Shown: positions 52,924 to 62,992 of the stretch, one piece after another
Layout: each line of letters starts with the position of its first letter
Position numbering within the stretch: the stretch's first letter is position 1
Assembly: GCA_947258585.1 (NCBI GenBank)
Contig: CAMYIZ010000070.1
Coordinates: 124,001-188,000 of the forward strand
Source of the DNA: an uncultured Haliea sp.
GTDB lineage: Bacteria > Pseudomonadota > Gammaproteobacteria > Pseudomonadales > Halieaceae
DNA: 64,000 nucleotides
Reading direction: 5' to 3'
Translations under genes and position numbers: made by a program
The notes under the pieces: model-generated
The model's database searches: none
What the model was told of the DNA's origin: nothing
What the model saw: only the letters and a program-made list of their open reading frames with translations

Positions 52924-52952
52924 CCTGAACGTTACCACCACACATATCACTA

Positions 52953-53609
52953 ATGAGCAATCCCCGCAGCCTTTCCAAACGAGAACGCATCCTGGACGTC
53001 GCGGAAGAACTTTTTGCGCTGCGCGGCTACGACGGCGTGACCCTGCGCCAGATCGCCAAGGGCGCAGGTGTCGACGTGGCGCTGGCCAGCTACCACTTCG
53101 GCAAGAAGCTCGATCTGTTCAATGCGGTTTTCGAGCGTCGGGCCCAGCTGCTCAACAGCGCGCGGCGGGACGCGCTGCGGGCCTGCCAGCTGTCGGCCGG
53201 CAGCGAGGGGCCGAGTGTTGAGCAGATCATAGAAGCCTTCCTGCGCCCGCTGGAACTTGCGCAGGAGACCGGCGACCCGGGCTGGCAGCACTATCTTGCG
53301 CTCATCGCCTATATCAACAATTCCCCCTTCTGGGGGCCACGCATGATGTCGAAGCTGTTCGACGGCCTGGTAAGCGAATTCATAGCCGCTCTGCGCAAGG
53401 CGCTGCCTGACGCCCGGGACGAGGATATCTACTGGTGCTACCACAATCTCTCCGGTGCGCTGACCCTGACGCTGGCCCAGACCGGGCGCATCGACAAGCT
53501 GTCCAGCGGCAAATGCCGCTCCTCTGATTTCGAGGCCGCCTACAACCACATGATTCCTTTCGTTGCCGCGGGCTTCAGGCAGGTGTGCGGCAAGGGGACC
53601 TCCCCATGA
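52953..53609 (+). CDS. TetR-family regulator, 218 aa
   Basis: N-terminal HTH (RERILDVAEELFALRGYDGVTLRQIAKGAGVDVALASYHFGKKLDLFNAV), then a helical effector domain with PFWGPRMMSKLF typical of a known TetR C-terminal subclass. It is divergent from the symporter, and the operator between them is of the N4 type. Likely a repressor of the symporter and receptor units. Its stop overlaps the ATG of an MscS gene, so the two are cotranscribed. Confidence 0.92.
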   Translation: MSNPRSLSKRERILDVAEELFALRGYDGVTLRQIAKGAGVDVALASYHFGKKLDLFNAVFERRAQLLNSARRDALRACQLSAGSEGPSVEQIIEAFLRPLELAQETGDPGWQHYLALIAYINNSPFWGPRMMSKLFDGLVSEFIAALRKALPDARDEDIYWCYHNLSGALTLTLAQTGRIDKLSSGKCRSSDFEAAYNHMIPFVAAGFRQVCGKGTSP

Positions 53610-54658
53610 GCGAACTCGCCTCGTTCTGGGCCGGCGGCTGGCCGGCTCTCCTGACCGTGGTCCTGGTCCTGGGCGGCGTGCAGGTGGCCAGGCTGGTGGC
53701 GCTGCGAGGCCCCCAGGGCATGAGCAGCATTCTGTTCCAGCTCGCCGTCTGGCTGATTGTCTCCGCGGGAATCATCGCCCTGGTCGTCGTGCTTCCCATC
53801 AGTGACGAGACCCAGGGGCAGGTGCTGAGCCTGATGGGCGTCCTGCTCTCCGCCATCATTGCCCTGGCTTCAACAACCTTCGTCGCCAACGCAATGGCCG
53901 GTGTCATGCTGCAGGTCACCCGCCCCTTTCGCCCCGGGGATTACATCCGGGTAAACGATCTGTTCGGCCGGGCGACCCGCCGCGCACTGCTCAATACCCA
54001 GATCCAGAGCGAAATGCGCGATCTGGTCACCGTGCCCAACCTGCTGCTGGTCTCCCAGCCTTTCACCGTGCTGCATCGGGAAGGCACCATCATTTCCGCC
54101 GATGTTTCCATCGGCTACGACGTGCCCTACACCCGGGTGCAGGAGCTGCTGCTGGTCGCCGGCGAAGAGGCCGGTCTCACGGAATCTTTCGTGCTGGTGC
54201 AGGAGTTACTGGACCATGCCGTGCTCTACCGGGCCTGCGGCTTCCTCGAAGAGGTCAAGCACCCGCTCACCGCGCGCTCCAACCTGCGGAAGAAGATTCT
54301 CGAGCAACTGCACGGCAACGGCGTGGAAATCGTCTCCCCCGGCTTCGTCTACCAGCGCCGGGTAGATGCCGGGCAAAGGGTCATTCCGGAACAGCCGGTG
54401 CTGGTCACCGGCACGAGCGAAGTGGAGACAGCGGCCCCCGAAGAGAAGATTTTCGATGAGGCCGAGGAAGCAGCGAGCCTGGAAGAGCTGCGACTGCACC
54501 GGGAGCAAATCCACCAAGACCTGAAGGCCGGTCGCGAGCAACTCAAGCAGGCCGGCCCCGAAGAGAAGGCCGCACTGGAAAGCCAGCTCACACAACTGGA
54601 GCGGCGGGAGGCCTGGCTGGTCGAGCGGATCGACAGCCAGAAAGAAAGCAAATCCTAA
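53606..54658 (+). CDS. Small mechanosensitive ion channel (MscS family), 350 aa
   Basis: Three N-terminal membrane segments (about 10-100), then the MscS beta domain (RPFRPGDYIRVNDLFGRATRRALLNTQIQSE, LVTVPNLLL). A C-terminal Glu/Lys-rich coiled coil (about 290-345) is added. ATG 53606 overlaps the TetR stop and has AAGGGG eight bases upstream. Releases solutes under hypo-osmotic stress. The link to a TetR gene is uncommon. Confidence 0.9.
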   Translation: MSELASFWAGGWPALLTVVLVLGGVQVARLVALRGPQGMSSILFQLAVWLIVSAGIIALVVVLPISDETQGQVLSLMGVLLSAIIALASTTFVANAMAGVMLQVTRPFRPGDYIRVNDLFGRATRRALLNTQIQSEMRDLVTVPNLLLVSQPFTVLHREGTIISADVSIGYDVPYTRVQELLLVAGEEAGLTESFVLVQELLDHAVLYRACGFLEEVKHPLTARSNLRKKILEQLHGNGVEIVSPGFVYQRRVDAGQRVIPEQPVLVTGTSEVETAAPEEKIFDEAEEAASLEELRLHREQIHQDLKAGREQLKQAGPEEKAALESQLTQLERREAWLVERIDSQKESKS

Positions 54659-55002
54659 AGATCGACCTCGCGCTGGAAGTCCGCCTCTATCCGCTGCTGC
54701 AACTCGAAGCGGGTAACACCCTGTTCCCGCTGGCTGTCCCGCAGGCGCTGCTGATAGCGGTTGCGCCGATAGTGGGCCACCAGCCGCGGGAAGCGCTCCG
54801 GTTCCAGCTCGCCGGCGATCAGGGCCTCGATAAAAGCGATATCGATACCCACCCGGTAGGCGATGCGGCTGGGACGGATCCGGTGGGCATGGAATTCCGC
54901 CACGATGTGCATTTGCTGCTCGCGACTGTAGTCGCACTCCCGGGAATAGCCATAGGGCGGCGATGGTGTGCGGGGATCTTTCCTGGCTGGCGTATTTTTC
55001 AT
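54655..55002 (-). CDS. Conserved small basic protein, function unknown, 115 aa
   Basis: Charged, no membrane segment or signal. Proline/Lys N-terminus (KNTPARKDPRTPSPPYGYS) then helical REQQMHIVAEFHAHRIRPSRIAYRVGIDIAFIEALIAGE, and an Arg-rich C-terminal part (HYRRNRYQQRLRD). The middle resembles a helix-turn-helix, so DNA binding is possible, not shown. Start at ATG 55002; convergent with MscS, overlapping by four bases. Confidence 0.7.
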   Translation of the reverse strand: MKNTPARKDPRTPSPPYGYSRECDYSREQQMHIVAEFHAHRIRPSRIAYRVGIDIAFIEALIAGELEPERFPRLVAHYRRNRYQQRLRDSQREQGVTRFELQQRIEADFQREVDL

Positions 55003-55194
55003 GGCGCTGTTGTAGCAGGAGAGAATCCCGTTGCCAAGCCAAAACCGGCGGAAGCCTCGACAACTCTCCCCCCAGTCTGCACTGGCTGGCCACAAAAGAC
55101 CTGCGGCGCCAGTTAATTTCGGCCCGCGCGACTACTATACTTTCCAGGCAGGCAGAGTAAGTTCAGCACCCGGGCCGACAAGAGGATAACAACC

Positions 55195-56655
55195 ATGAAT
55201 GCACCGCCATCCATTCCGCTGTCAGCGGAAGCCGGGCAGCGCATGCTGCAGATACTGGAGGCCCAGCGCAAGGACTACCTGCGCGAAGGAGACGTTTCCG
55301 CCGCAACCCGCATCGATCGCATTGATCGCGGCATCGATGTACTGCTCAAGTACCAGGACAGGATTGTCGAGGCGCTAAACGCGGATTTCAGCTGCCGGGC
55401 GCGCCAGGTCAGCCTGCTGACCGATGTCGCCGCAGCAGTGACGCCGCTGAAGCACGCGCGCAAGCACCTGAAGAAATGGATGCGGCCCCGGCGCCGGCCC
55501 ACCATGTTCCCGCTCAACCTGCTCGGCGGCCGTTCCCGCATCGAATACCAGCCGCTGGGCGTGGTCGGCGTGATTTCTCCCTGGAACTTCCCGGTCAACC
55601 TGACCTTCGGCCCGCTGGCGGGGATTCTTGCAGCCGGCAACCGGGCCCTGATCAAGCCCTCCGAGTTTACCCCCGCTACGTCGGCAATCATGGCGGAAAT
55701 GGTGGCCGCGGCCTGGGACGAAAAGGAAGTCGCGATCTTCCCCGGCGGACCGGAAGTGGGGGAGGCCTTCTCCGCCCTGCCCTTCGACCACCTGCTCTTT
55801 ACCGGCGCGACATCGGTTGCCCGCCACATCATGACGGCGGCCGCCCGCAACCTGGTGCCGGTGACCCTGGAACTGGGCGGCAAGTCCCCGGTGATCATCT
55901 CCCGCAGCGCGAACCTCGAGCAGAGCCTCGAGCGCATCATGCTGGGCAAGACCCTGAACGCCGGGCAGATCTGCCTGGCCCCGGACTACCTCATGGTACC
56001 CGAAGAAAAGCTGCAGGAGGTGATTGCCGCGGCGGAGAAAGCCGTTGCGGCGATGTACCCCCGTATCCTCGACAACCCAGAGTACACGGCGGTGGTGAAT
56101 CAACGCCACTATGAACGCCTGACCGGCTACCTGAGGGAAGCCGAGGAGCGGGGCCTGAAGACCATTGCGATCAACCCGGCGAACGAGGACTTCAGCGCCC
56201 ACCGGGACAGCCGGAAGATCCCGCCCACCCTGATCCCGCAACCCGCGGATGACCTCAAGTTAATGCAGGAAGAACTGTTCGGTCCCCTGCTGCCGATCCG
56301 GACCTACAGGGATTTCGGCGAAACCATCGAATACGTCAACGCCAACCCCAGGCCCCTGGCAGCCTATTACTTCGGCAATGACAAGACCGAGGAGGAAGCC
56401 GTGCTCAAGCGCACCACCTCGGGCGGCGCCTGCATCAACGACGTCATCATGCATGTCATGCAGGAAGAGCTGCCCTTTGGCGGGGTGGGACCCAGCGGCA
56501 TGGGCGCCTACCACGGCGAGGCCGGATTCCGCACCTTCAGCCATGCCAAGTCCGTCTACCGGCAAGCGGGAATCAACGTCGGCAAGCTGGGCGGAATGCT
56601 CCCCCCCTACAGCAAGGCGACGGAGAAGACCATCAGCATGCAGGTCAGGAAATAA
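55195..56655 (+). CDS. Aldehyde dehydrogenase, coniferyl-aldehyde-type, 486 aa
   Basis: NAD(P)-dependent oxidation of an aldehyde. E226 in TLELGGKSP and catalytic C260 in [21 protein letters not shown] for cofactor binding. The short length and the QICLAPDY cysteine context match coniferyl aldehyde dehydrogenases and fatty-aldehyde relatives, which lack the usual GQ.C.A variants. Stands alone upstream of the GDPD gene by about 80 bases. Confidence 0.92.
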   Translation: MNAPPSIPLSAEAGQRMLQILEAQRKDYLREGDVSAATRIDRIDRGIDVLLKYQDRIVEALNADFSCRARQVSLLTDVAAAVTPLKHARKHLKKWMRPRRRPTMFPLNLLGGRSRIEYQPLGVVGVISPWNFPVNLTFGPLAGILAAGNRALIKPSEFTPATSAIMAEMVAAAWDEKEVAIFPGGPEVGEAFSALPFDHLLFTGATSVARHIMTAAARNLVPVTLELGGKSPVIISRSANLEQSLERIMLGKTLNAGQICLAPDYLMVPEEKLQEVIAAAEKAVAAMYPRILDNPEYTAVVNQRHYERLTGYLREAEERGLKTIAINPANEDFSAHRDSRKIPPTLIPQPADDLKLMQEELFGPLLPIRTYRDFGETIEYVNANPRPLAAYYFGNDKTEEEAVLKRTTSGGACINDVIMHVMQEELPFGGVGPSGMGAYHGEAGFRTFSHAKSVYRQAGINVGKLGGMLPPYSKATEKTISMQVRK

Positions 56656-56734
56656 TCTCCCGGGCACCGCGGCGGTACGATTACAGCTACTGCTTGTCGC
56701 CCTGATCGCCGCTGTCCTGCTACCATGGGCGGCT

Positions 56735-57715
56735 ATGACCACAGCTGCCCGCTCACCGATTGTTATTGCCCACCGCGGGGCCAGCGGCTATGTGCCGGAA
56801 CACACTCTGGCCGCCAAGGCCATGGCCCACGCCATGGGGGCGGATTTCATCGAGCAGGACGTGGTGCTGAGCCGCGACGGGGTGCCGGTCGTACTCCACG
56901 ATATCTACCTGGAGTCCACCACGGACGTGGCCGCTCGCTTCCCCGACCGCGCCCGGCAGGACGGCCGCTATTACGCCATTGATTTCACTTTGGCCGAGAT
57001 ACGCAGCCTGCGGGTGCACGAGCGCACGGGGCCGGACGGCGCCGCCGCCTTCCCCTCCCGCTTTCCACTGGGACCCGGGCTGCAGGGCGTCCCCACGCTG
57101 GCCGAGGAGATCGATTTCATAGGCGGGCTGGACCGCAGCCGGAACCGCCGGACCGGGCTCTATATTGAACTCAAGGGGCCCAACTTCCACCGTCTGGAGG
57201 GCCACGATATCGCCGTCCGGGTGCTGGAAGTGCTGGTGGAGAAAGGCTATGACCAGCGCCGGGACCAGGTCTTCCTGCAGTGTTTCGATGACGCCACCCT
57301 GCGCTATCTGCGCCATACCCTGCGTACCCCGCTGCCGCTGATCCAACTGATCGCCGACAACAGCTGGGGCGAAGACAGCGAGGTGGATTACGATTTCCTG
57401 CAGACGCCCGCCGGCCTCGACGCGGTCGCCGCGTACGCCGATGGCATCGGTCCCTGGCTGATGCAGATCTATCGCGGCAAACGCGCCGACGGCAGCATAG
57501 AGCTCAGCGACCTGGTGGCACTGGCGCAGCAGCGCGGATTACAGGTACATCCCTACACCTTCCGCGCCGACGCGCTGCCGGCGGGTATCGACAACTTTGG
57601 GGAATTGCTCGATATTTTCTTCAACCAGGTCGGCGTCGACGGCCTGTTTACCGACTTTCCCGACCTCGCCAGGGATTTCTTGCTTCAGCACTTCGTCAAC
57701 AGGACCGCATCGTGA
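56735..57715 (+). CDS. Glycerophosphodiester phosphodiesterase (GlpQ-like), 326 aa
   Basis: Hydrolyses glycerophosphodiesters to glycerol 3-phosphate and an alcohol. [16 protein letters not shown] has the catalytic His/Arg and the first metal Glu; [17 protein letters not shown] is the second signature. It resembles periplasmic GlpQ. Upstream of ATG 56735 and in frame is a hydrophobic, signal-peptide-like stretch ([16 protein letters not shown]), yet no ATG, GTG or TTG opens it. The stop overlaps the GTG of pyruvate kinase. Confidence 0.88.
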   Translation: MTTAARSPIVIAHRGASGYVPEHTLAAKAMAHAMGADFIEQDVVLSRDGVPVVLHDIYLESTTDVAARFPDRARQDGRYYAIDFTLAEIRSLRVHERTGPDGAAAFPSRFPLGPGLQGVPTLAEEIDFIGGLDRSRNRRTGLYIELKGPNFHRLEGHDIAVRVLEVLVEKGYDQRRDQVFLQCFDDATLRYLRHTLRTPLPLIQLIADNSWGEDSEVDYDFLQTPAGLDAVAAYADGIGPWLMQIYRGKRADGSIELSDLVALAQQRGLQVHPYTFRADALPAGIDNFGELLDIFFNQVGVDGLFTDFPDLARDFLLQHFVNRTAS

Positions 57716-59160
57716 CACCCAGAGTCAACCGGCGCACCAAGATTGTAGCCACCATAGGCCCAGGCAGTGAATCCGAGGACATGATAGCCCGGCTCATCGC
57801 GGCGGGGGTCAACGTCTTCAGGCTCAACTTCAGCCACGGCTCCGCCGCCCAGCACGCCCAGGTCGCACAGCGCATCCGCAAGCAGGCCGCCGTTGCCGGG
57901 CGCTATATCGGCATCCTGGCCGACCTGCAGGGTCCGAAAATACGCATCGGCAGCTTTCGCAACGGTTCCGTGCGGCTGGAGAACGGCGACCGGTTCCGCC
58001 TCGACCTGGGGCTGGGGGAGGGCGAAGGGGATGCCCACGGAGTAGGGCTAGACTACCGGGAGCTGACCACCAGCGTGTATCGCGGCGACACCCTGCTGCT
58101 GGATGATGGCCGATTGCGGCTGCGGGTGGACGAGGTACAGGGCAACGCCGTGGACTGCACTGTTCTCGTCGGCGGCGTGCTCGGGTCCCGCAAGGGCATC
58201 AACCGCCTGGGGGGCGGGCTCGCTGCGCCGGCCCTGACCACCAAGGATATCGCCGACATCGACAGCCTTGCCGAAGTGCGCCCGGATTTTGTCGCCGTAT
58301 CCTTTGTCTCCAGCGCCGAGGACATTTACCAGACCCGGGACCTGCTGCGGGCCCACCAGCTGGAGCCGGCCATCATCGCCAAGATTGAACGGGCGGAAGT
58401 CGTGGCGGACGATGTCACTTTGAACGGCATCATAAACGCCTCTTTTGGCATCATGGTCGCCCGGGGCGATCTCGGCGTGGAGGTCGGCGATGCGGAGCTG
58501 ATCGGCTTGCAGAAGGACCTGATATCCCGCGCCCGCAAGATGGACCGGGTGGTGATCACCGCGACCCAGATGATGGAGTCGATGATCAACAGCGCCATGC
58601 CCACCCGGGCCGAGGTTTTCGACGTGGCCAATGCGGTACTCGACGGCACCGACGCGGTCATGCTGTCGGCGGAAACCGCGGTCGGCAACTACCCTGTCGA
58701 AGTGGTCGCCGCGATGGCGGACGCGGCCCTGGGGGCGGAACGCCATCCCGTTGCCCGCACTTCCCGCTACCGTCTCGACAAGCAGTTCGCAACCGCCCAG
58801 GAAACGATTGCCATGTCCGCAATCTACGCCGCCAACCACTACAAGACCGTGCGAGGGATCGCCTGCCTGACCGAATCCGGCACCACACCGCTGCTGATGT
58901 CGCGACTGAGCTCAGGGCTGCCTATTTTCGCCCTGAGCAACCGCAGCGAAACCCTGCAGCGCCTCTGCCTCTGTCGAGGCGTGGTGCCGCTGTTCTTCGA
59001 CGCCAGCGTTTTTGACCAGGATTCTGTCGAGACCAGTGCGATCGAATTCCTCTGTGACGAGGGCCAGCTGCAGAAGGGCGATGCAGTTCTGCTGACCAAG
59101 GGCGCTGTCATGGGCAGGCCCGGCTCCACCAACATCATGAAGATACTGCCTGTTCCATGA
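57712..59160 (+). CDS. pyk: Pyruvate kinase, 482 aa
   Basis: Phosphoenolpyruvate + ADP to pyruvate + ATP, final step of glycolysis. [50 protein letters not shown] and [10 protein letters not shown] are all family signatures. GTG start overlapping the GDPD stop (GTGA), and its stop overlaps the glucokinase ATG. The C-terminal allosteric domain is present. Confidence 0.96.
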   Translation: MTPRVNRRTKIVATIGPGSESEDMIARLIAAGVNVFRLNFSHGSAAQHAQVAQRIRKQAAVAGRYIGILADLQGPKIRIGSFRNGSVRLENGDRFRLDLGLGEGEGDAHGVGLDYRELTTSVYRGDTLLLDDGRLRLRVDEVQGNAVDCTVLVGGVLGSRKGINRLGGGLAAPALTTKDIADIDSLAEVRPDFVAVSFVSSAEDIYQTRDLLRAHQLEPAIIAKIERAEVVADDVTLNGIINASFGIMVARGDLGVEVGDAELIGLQKDLISRARKMDRVVITATQMMESMINSAMPTRAEVFDVANAVLDGTDAVMLSAETAVGNYPVEVVAAMADAALGAERHPVARTSRYRLDKQFATAQETIAMSAIYAANHYKTVRGIACLTESGTTPLLMSRLSSGLPIFALSNRSETLQRLCLCRGVVPLFFDASVFDQDSVETSAIEFLCDEGQLQKGDAVLLTKGAVMGRPGSTNIMKILPVP

Positions 59161-60119
59161 GTGGCGCTACTGAACCGGGCGGACGCCTGGTGGCAGATAT
59201 TGGCGGCACCAACACCCGTATTGCCCTGTTCGGAACCACTGGCGGCAGGCTACAGTTTGTAGGTCGCTACCTGAACCGCGAGTTTGGCGGGCTCGATGCC
59301 GTCATCGCCCGCTGGCTGGATGAGTATCCCGACGCCGGGCCCCGGGAGGCCTGTATCGCGGTCGCAGCGCCGCCCGATGGCGACACCGCCACCATGAGCA
59401 ATTGCAGCTGGTCCTTCAGTGGACGCGAGCTCGCCGCGCGCTTTGGCTGGGATCGTGTCCGCCTGCTCAACGACTTCCAGGCCAATGCCTACGCCCTGCC
59501 CTGGCTGCAGCCGGACGACTGCCTCGAAATCCAAGCCGGTACTGGCCATTACCCGCGCCTTGCCGTGATGGGCCCTGGCACAGGGCTGGGCGGGGCGGTT
59601 CTGGATACCAGTCACCGGGATTACCTCGCCATAGCCTGCGAACCCGGACACATGGACCTGGCACCGGGCGGAGCAGAAGAGCTGGAGCTGTGGCGCGTAT
59701 TGATGCGTGAGTATGGCCGCATCTACACGGAATTGCTGCTGTCCGGGCCCGGCCTGCAACGTCTACACCGGGCGCTGGCTCTAATGCACGGTGTCACTGC
59801 GGAGCCCCTGCGCAGCGAGGAGATCACCGCACGGGCTGTGGCGGGAACAGATGCGCTGAGCAGCGCAACCCTGCACCAGTTTTGCGCCCTGCTGGGGGCC
59901 GCGAGTGCCGATTTTGTCCTGGCCAGCGGCGCTTTCGGGGGTCTCCACCTGGCGGGAGGCATCCTGCCCACTTTCCCGGAATTCCTGCAGGCAAGTGAAT
60001 TCCGGCGACGGTTTGCCGATCGCGGGCCGATGCAGACGCATCTGGAGCGGATGCCGGTGAGGCTTGTCACCCACGTAAACCTCGGCCTGCTGGGTGCCGG
60101 GCACGCGCCCCTGGCCTGA
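59157..60119 (+). CDS. glk: Glucokinase, 320 aa
   Basis: ATP-dependent phosphorylation of glucose. Phosphate motif ADIGGTNTRIALFG, substrate segment LNDFQANAYALP, GPGTGLGGAVL and EPGHMDLAPG; length matches the proteobacterial Glk (about 321 aa). The start is coupled to pyruvate kinase (ATGA). The C-terminal half has GGLHLAGGILP as expected. Confidence 0.95.
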   Translation: MSGATEPGGRLVADIGGTNTRIALFGTTGGRLQFVGRYLNREFGGLDAVIARWLDEYPDAGPREACIAVAAPPDGDTATMSNCSWSFSGRELAARFGWDRVRLLNDFQANAYALPWLQPDDCLEIQAGTGHYPRLAVMGPGTGLGGAVLDTSHRDYLAIACEPGHMDLAPGGAEELELWRVLMREYGRIYTELLLSGPGLQRLHRALALMHGVTAEPLRSEEITARAVAGTDALSSATLHQFCALLGAASADFVLASGAFGGLHLAGGILPTFPEFLQASEFRRRFADRGPMQTHLERMPVRLVTHVNLGLLGAGHAPLA

Positions 60120-60155
60120 GACAGAAACGCGACAATCGGCTGCAAACGGGTAAAA

Positions 60156-60345
60156 TTGCCCAAATTTTTTGTTCCCGCTGTAATCCCAGCAACTGGCGGC
60201 GGTGCTACACTTCCTGAAGCTGAGAAATCAGTGGTATTTATGCGCGTGGTCGAAGTTCCCTCAAGTTCCTCGGTACGTCGAACATAAATAGTGACTAAAC
60301 CCCTGGGGCCCTGACGGGCTTTCCATTGCTATACAGGTAACACTT
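60156..60345 (+). promoter_or_regulatory. Cold-shock gene promoter and long leader
   Basis: TTGCCC (60156-60161), 17 bases, TGTAAT (60179-60184) is the best promoter. The start point would lie near 60191, leaving a leader of about 155 nt before ATG 60346, long enough to fold as the leaders of other cold-shock genes do. No specific switch motif is identified. Confidence 0.5.
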
Positions 60346-60552
60346 ATGTCTACAGAAACCGGCACCGTTAAGTGGTTTAACGAGACCAAGGGATTCGGCT
60401 TTATCGAGCGCGAAAACGGCCCCGATGTATTTGTTCACTTCAGCGCCATCAAGGGCGAAGGGTTCAAGACACTGACTGACGGTCAAAAGGTACAGTTCAC
60501 TGTCACCAATGGCCAGAAAGGCCCCCAGGCCGAGAACGTAACTCCTGTCTAA
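60346..60552 (+). CDS. Cold-shock domain protein (CspA family), 68 aa
   Basis: Single five-stranded RNA/ssDNA-binding domain: [18 protein letters not shown] with RNP1 (KGFGFI) and RNP2 (VFVHF) and the usual GPQAENVTP end. Acts as an RNA chaperone. Preceded by a ~155-nt leader and followed by a terminator. Temperature control is inferred from family and leader, not seen directly. Confidence 0.97.
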   Translation: MSTETGTVKWFNETKGFGFIERENGPDVFVHFSAIKGEGFKTLTDGQKVQFTVTNGQKGPQAENVTPV

Positions 60553-60572
60553 GGGGTCTCGTTCGGGGAAAT

Positions 60573-60604
60573 AAAAAAAGGAGCACCGAGTGCTCCTTTT
60601 TTTT
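60573..60604. terminator. Bidirectional terminator after the cold-shock gene
   Basis: GGAGCAC (60580-60586) pairs with GTGCTCC (60590-60596), with a three-base loop. A run of T follows (60597-60604) and a run of A precedes (60573-60579), so it can terminate both the cold-shock gene and the convergent TPR gene. Confidence 0.92.
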
Positions 60605-60619
60605 GCAGTAAACCAGGCC

Positions 60620-61951
60620 TCAGCCGCTTTCCAGCTGCCTCTGGCGCTCGATCTCGGAATCCATGTACTGGATCCACTGCTTGGCATACTGGGCTGAACG
60701 CTCGTCACGGCCGGCTGCCTGGAACGCTTCCCGGGCCTTGTCATACTGCTTGGTGTTGAAGTACGCCATACCGAGCACCAGTCGCGCCGAATCGGGGCGC
60801 CGCACTCCACCGCGCTGCAGACCGCGGTTGATCACCCTGATGGCGTCCTCATTGCGGTCGCCGTCCAGGTAGATGTTCCCCAGGCGGGCGTAAAGCTCAC
60901 CGTCTTCGGCTTTTTTCGCCGCCTCTTCCATGGCCGGAATGGCCTTTTCGACCTCCTGTGCCTGGCGCCAGGCATTACCGAGAATCTCATAGTTGCGCGA
61001 GTTGCTCTCGATCGACTTGTTCTTGAGGCCCTTGTCCATCACCTTGGCGGCCTTGTAGGGCACTTCGGCGTTCAGGTACAGGTAGGCCATCGTGACCTGC
61101 TCGGAGCCCTTGTCCAGCATGTCCTGAACATAGGCGGTTTCCATGGCGGCGAGCTGCTCGCCATCCCGCTTCTGCTCACCGTACATGTGGGACAGCTGTA
61201 CCCAGTACTGCTTGTCCGGGTAGTGCTTCAGCAGTTCTTCCAGTACCCGTACCGTATTGGTGACGTCGCCTTTTTCAAAATAGAGGAACCGGGCCAGGTT
61301 GTACCACTGCTCCTTGGGAGTCTTGTCTTTCTCCTGGTACAGGGAAATCGCTTTCTCCACATTGCTCAGCGCCTTGGTGTAGTCGTTCAGCTGGTAGTAG
61401 CCCTGCGCCAACAGGACATAGGCTTCCTCGTTGGGGTTCTCGGTCAGCTTGAACCAGTCCAGAAGGGCGTTGACGCCCCGCTGCCATTGCTCCTGCACAA
61501 AATACAGCTGGGCAATCGTATAGCGGGTATTGATCTCCATCGCCAGCGGGATATCGGGCTGCCGCGCGACGTTTTCGTAGGCCTGCAGGGCGGCGTTGTA
61601 GTCTTCACGGGTGTAGTGGATAAACGCATACAGATTGTAAACGTTGGCCAGCTCGTAGCTGTTCAGCTCGTTCTTGCCACCGGAGGCGAGCATCCCGTCC
61701 AGCACCCGGGATGCGGTGGACATATCCCCGGCTTCCGCAGCGGCCTGGGCCTCTGCCAGCTTTTCATACACGGCATTGCGCAGTGCCGGGGTACGGCGCG
61801 TTTCCCGCTGCTCCCCTTCCTGGGCCTGAGCCGAGGAGAAAGGGCGCATGCCGAGATCGGACTGGACCTGGGTAACGGCGATCTGGGCGACGGCCACCGG
61901 CAGCGCCAGGAGAGCTGCGCGCAGCCAGACACCGGAATCATGGAGTTTCAT
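60620..61951 (-). CDS. TPR-repeat protein of the TonB system, 443 aa
   Basis: Signal peptide (residues about 1-42, ending SSAQAQ), then tetratricopeptide-like helical repeats over most of its length (NVYNLYAFIHYTREDYNAALQAYENV, EEAYVLLAQGYYQLNDYTKALSNVEKA). Start at ATG 61951 with AGGAAGG nine bases upstream. It directly follows the TonB gene, and such TPR proteins are regular partners of ExbB2/ExbD2-type systems. Periplasmic, probably linking the energy system to receptors or peptidoglycan. Confidence 0.9.
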   Translation of the reverse strand: MKLHDSGVWLRAALLALPVAVAQIAVTQVQSDLGMRPFSSAQAQEGEQRETRRTPALRNAVYEKLAEAQAAAEAGDMSTASRVLDGMLASGGKNELNSYELANVYNLYAFIHYTREDYNAALQAYENVARQPDIPLAMEINTRYTIAQLYFVQEQWQRGVNALLDWFKLTENPNEEAYVLLAQGYYQLNDYTKALSNVEKAISLYQEKDKTPKEQWYNLARFLYFEKGDVTNTVRVLEELLKHYPDKQYWVQLSHMYGEQKRDGEQLAAMETAYVQDMLDKGSEQVTMAYLYLNAEVPYKAAKVMDKGLKNKSIESNSRNYEILGNAWRQAQEVEKAIPAMEEAAKKAEDGELYARLGNIYLDGDRNEDAIRVINRGLQRGGVRRPDSARLVLGMAYFNTKQYDKAREAFQAAGRDERSAQYAKQWIQYMDSEIERQRQLESG

Positions 61952-61965
61952 ACGTACCAACCTTC

Positions 61966-62568
61966 CTAGTTTTCCAGCTCGTAGGTAAACAAGTTCTGCA
62001 CACCCGCCACCTCGATAGGCTCGCCATCCACAACGCGGGGCCGATACTTGAATTTCTCCGCCGCCTTGATAGAGGCCGACTCAAACACACCCGAGGGCTG
62101 GCAATCGACCGCGCGCGGGTCACGAATTGATCCCGTACGGGTCACCGTGTATTCCACGATGCAGTATCCCGAGATGCCGCGAGTCTGGGCTCTCCGTGGA
62201 TATACCGGTGCAACCTTCACAATCGGCAGGTACTCGCCGTCACCACTGATACCTGTCGCGCTGATGGACACATCCACGGAGGCCCGGGGCGCGGTGTTGA
62301 CCACGTTCAGGTCCATGTCCATGTCCAGGTCAGGCGTGGGCAGATCCGGCGGCGGCTCTTCCGGATCTTCGACCTTCTCTGGCTTGGCCTGTTTGACGTT
62401 CACCTCGATTTCGTTCTCGGGGACGACGATATCCGCGATTTTCCGCGCCTCGATTTCCTGCTGCTCATACTCACGGTTAATGAGGCTGTGCATTATAAAA
62501 AACAGGCCTATCGCGACGGGAACCGCTACCAGTGCTCCGACCAGTACCCTCACAAAGCTACTGCCCAT
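61966..62568 (-). CDS. TonB-family energy transducer, 200 aa
   Basis: One N-terminal membrane helix (VLVGALVAVPVAIGLFFIM), a short Pro/Glu/Asp linker and a C-terminal TonB domain (APVYPRRAQTRGISGYCIVEYTV, KFKYRPRVVDGEP). Shorter than E. coli TonB with a negatively charged instead of Lys/Pro-rich linker. Transmits proton-motive energy to outer-membrane receptors. Six bases from the ExbD2 stop. Confidence 0.93.
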   Translation of the reverse strand: MGSSFVRVLVGALVAVPVAIGLFFIMHSLINREYEQQEIEARKIADIVVPENEIEVNVKQAKPEKVEDPEEPPPDLPTPDLDMDMDLNVVNTAPRASVDVSISATGISGDGEYLPIVKVAPVYPRRAQTRGISGYCIVEYTVTRTGSIRDPRAVDCQPSGVFESASIKAAEKFKYRPRVVDGEPIEVAGVQNLFTYELEN

Positions 62569-62573
62569 TTCGA

Positions 62574-62990
62574 TTAAACCTCGTCATCCGTTGAAATACA
62601 CGGCGGCGCTGTCAGCATGGGCCGCAATTCATCAATCAGCTGTTCCACCGCAAACGCCGGTGTCTCACGGTCCACCTGCACGACCACGTTGGCCTGGGGC
62701 GCCTCTTTCTTGGCCGCCTCCGCAAGGCGCATGGCCCGATCCAGGGACACCTTGTTCTTGTCGTAGTGGATTTCACCGCGACCGTCCACTGCAAAGATTA
62801 TCGTGCCGCGCTCGCAGGCCTCGGTAGTGGTCGCCTGGGGCTTCATCAACTCAACCCCGGGTTCCTTGACGAACGAGGAGGTCACGATGAAGAAGATCAA
62901 CATGATGAACACCACATCCAGCATGGGCGTCAGGTCGATGGTGCTTTCGTTACCGGCGGGCTTGCGCGCGGCACCTTGTCTCATGCTCAT
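62574..62990 (-). CDS. ExbD/TolR-family protein, 138 aa
   Basis: One membrane helix (LDVVFIMLIFFIVTSSF) preceded by STIDLTPMLD with the proton-relay aspartate, then a short periplasmic domain (FAVDGRGEIHYDKNKVSLDRAM, VQVDRETPAFAVEQLIDELR). Second of two ExbD copies; it starts two bases after the stop of the first copy (62993-63400). Confidence 0.92.
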   Translation of the reverse strand: MSMRQGAARKPAGNESTIDLTPMLDVVFIMLIFFIVTSSFVKEPGVELMKPQATTTEACERGTIIFAVDGRGEIHYDKNKVSLDRAMRLAEAAKKEAPQANVVVQVDRETPAFAVEQLIDELRPMLTAPPCISTDDEV

Positions 62991-62992
62991 GG

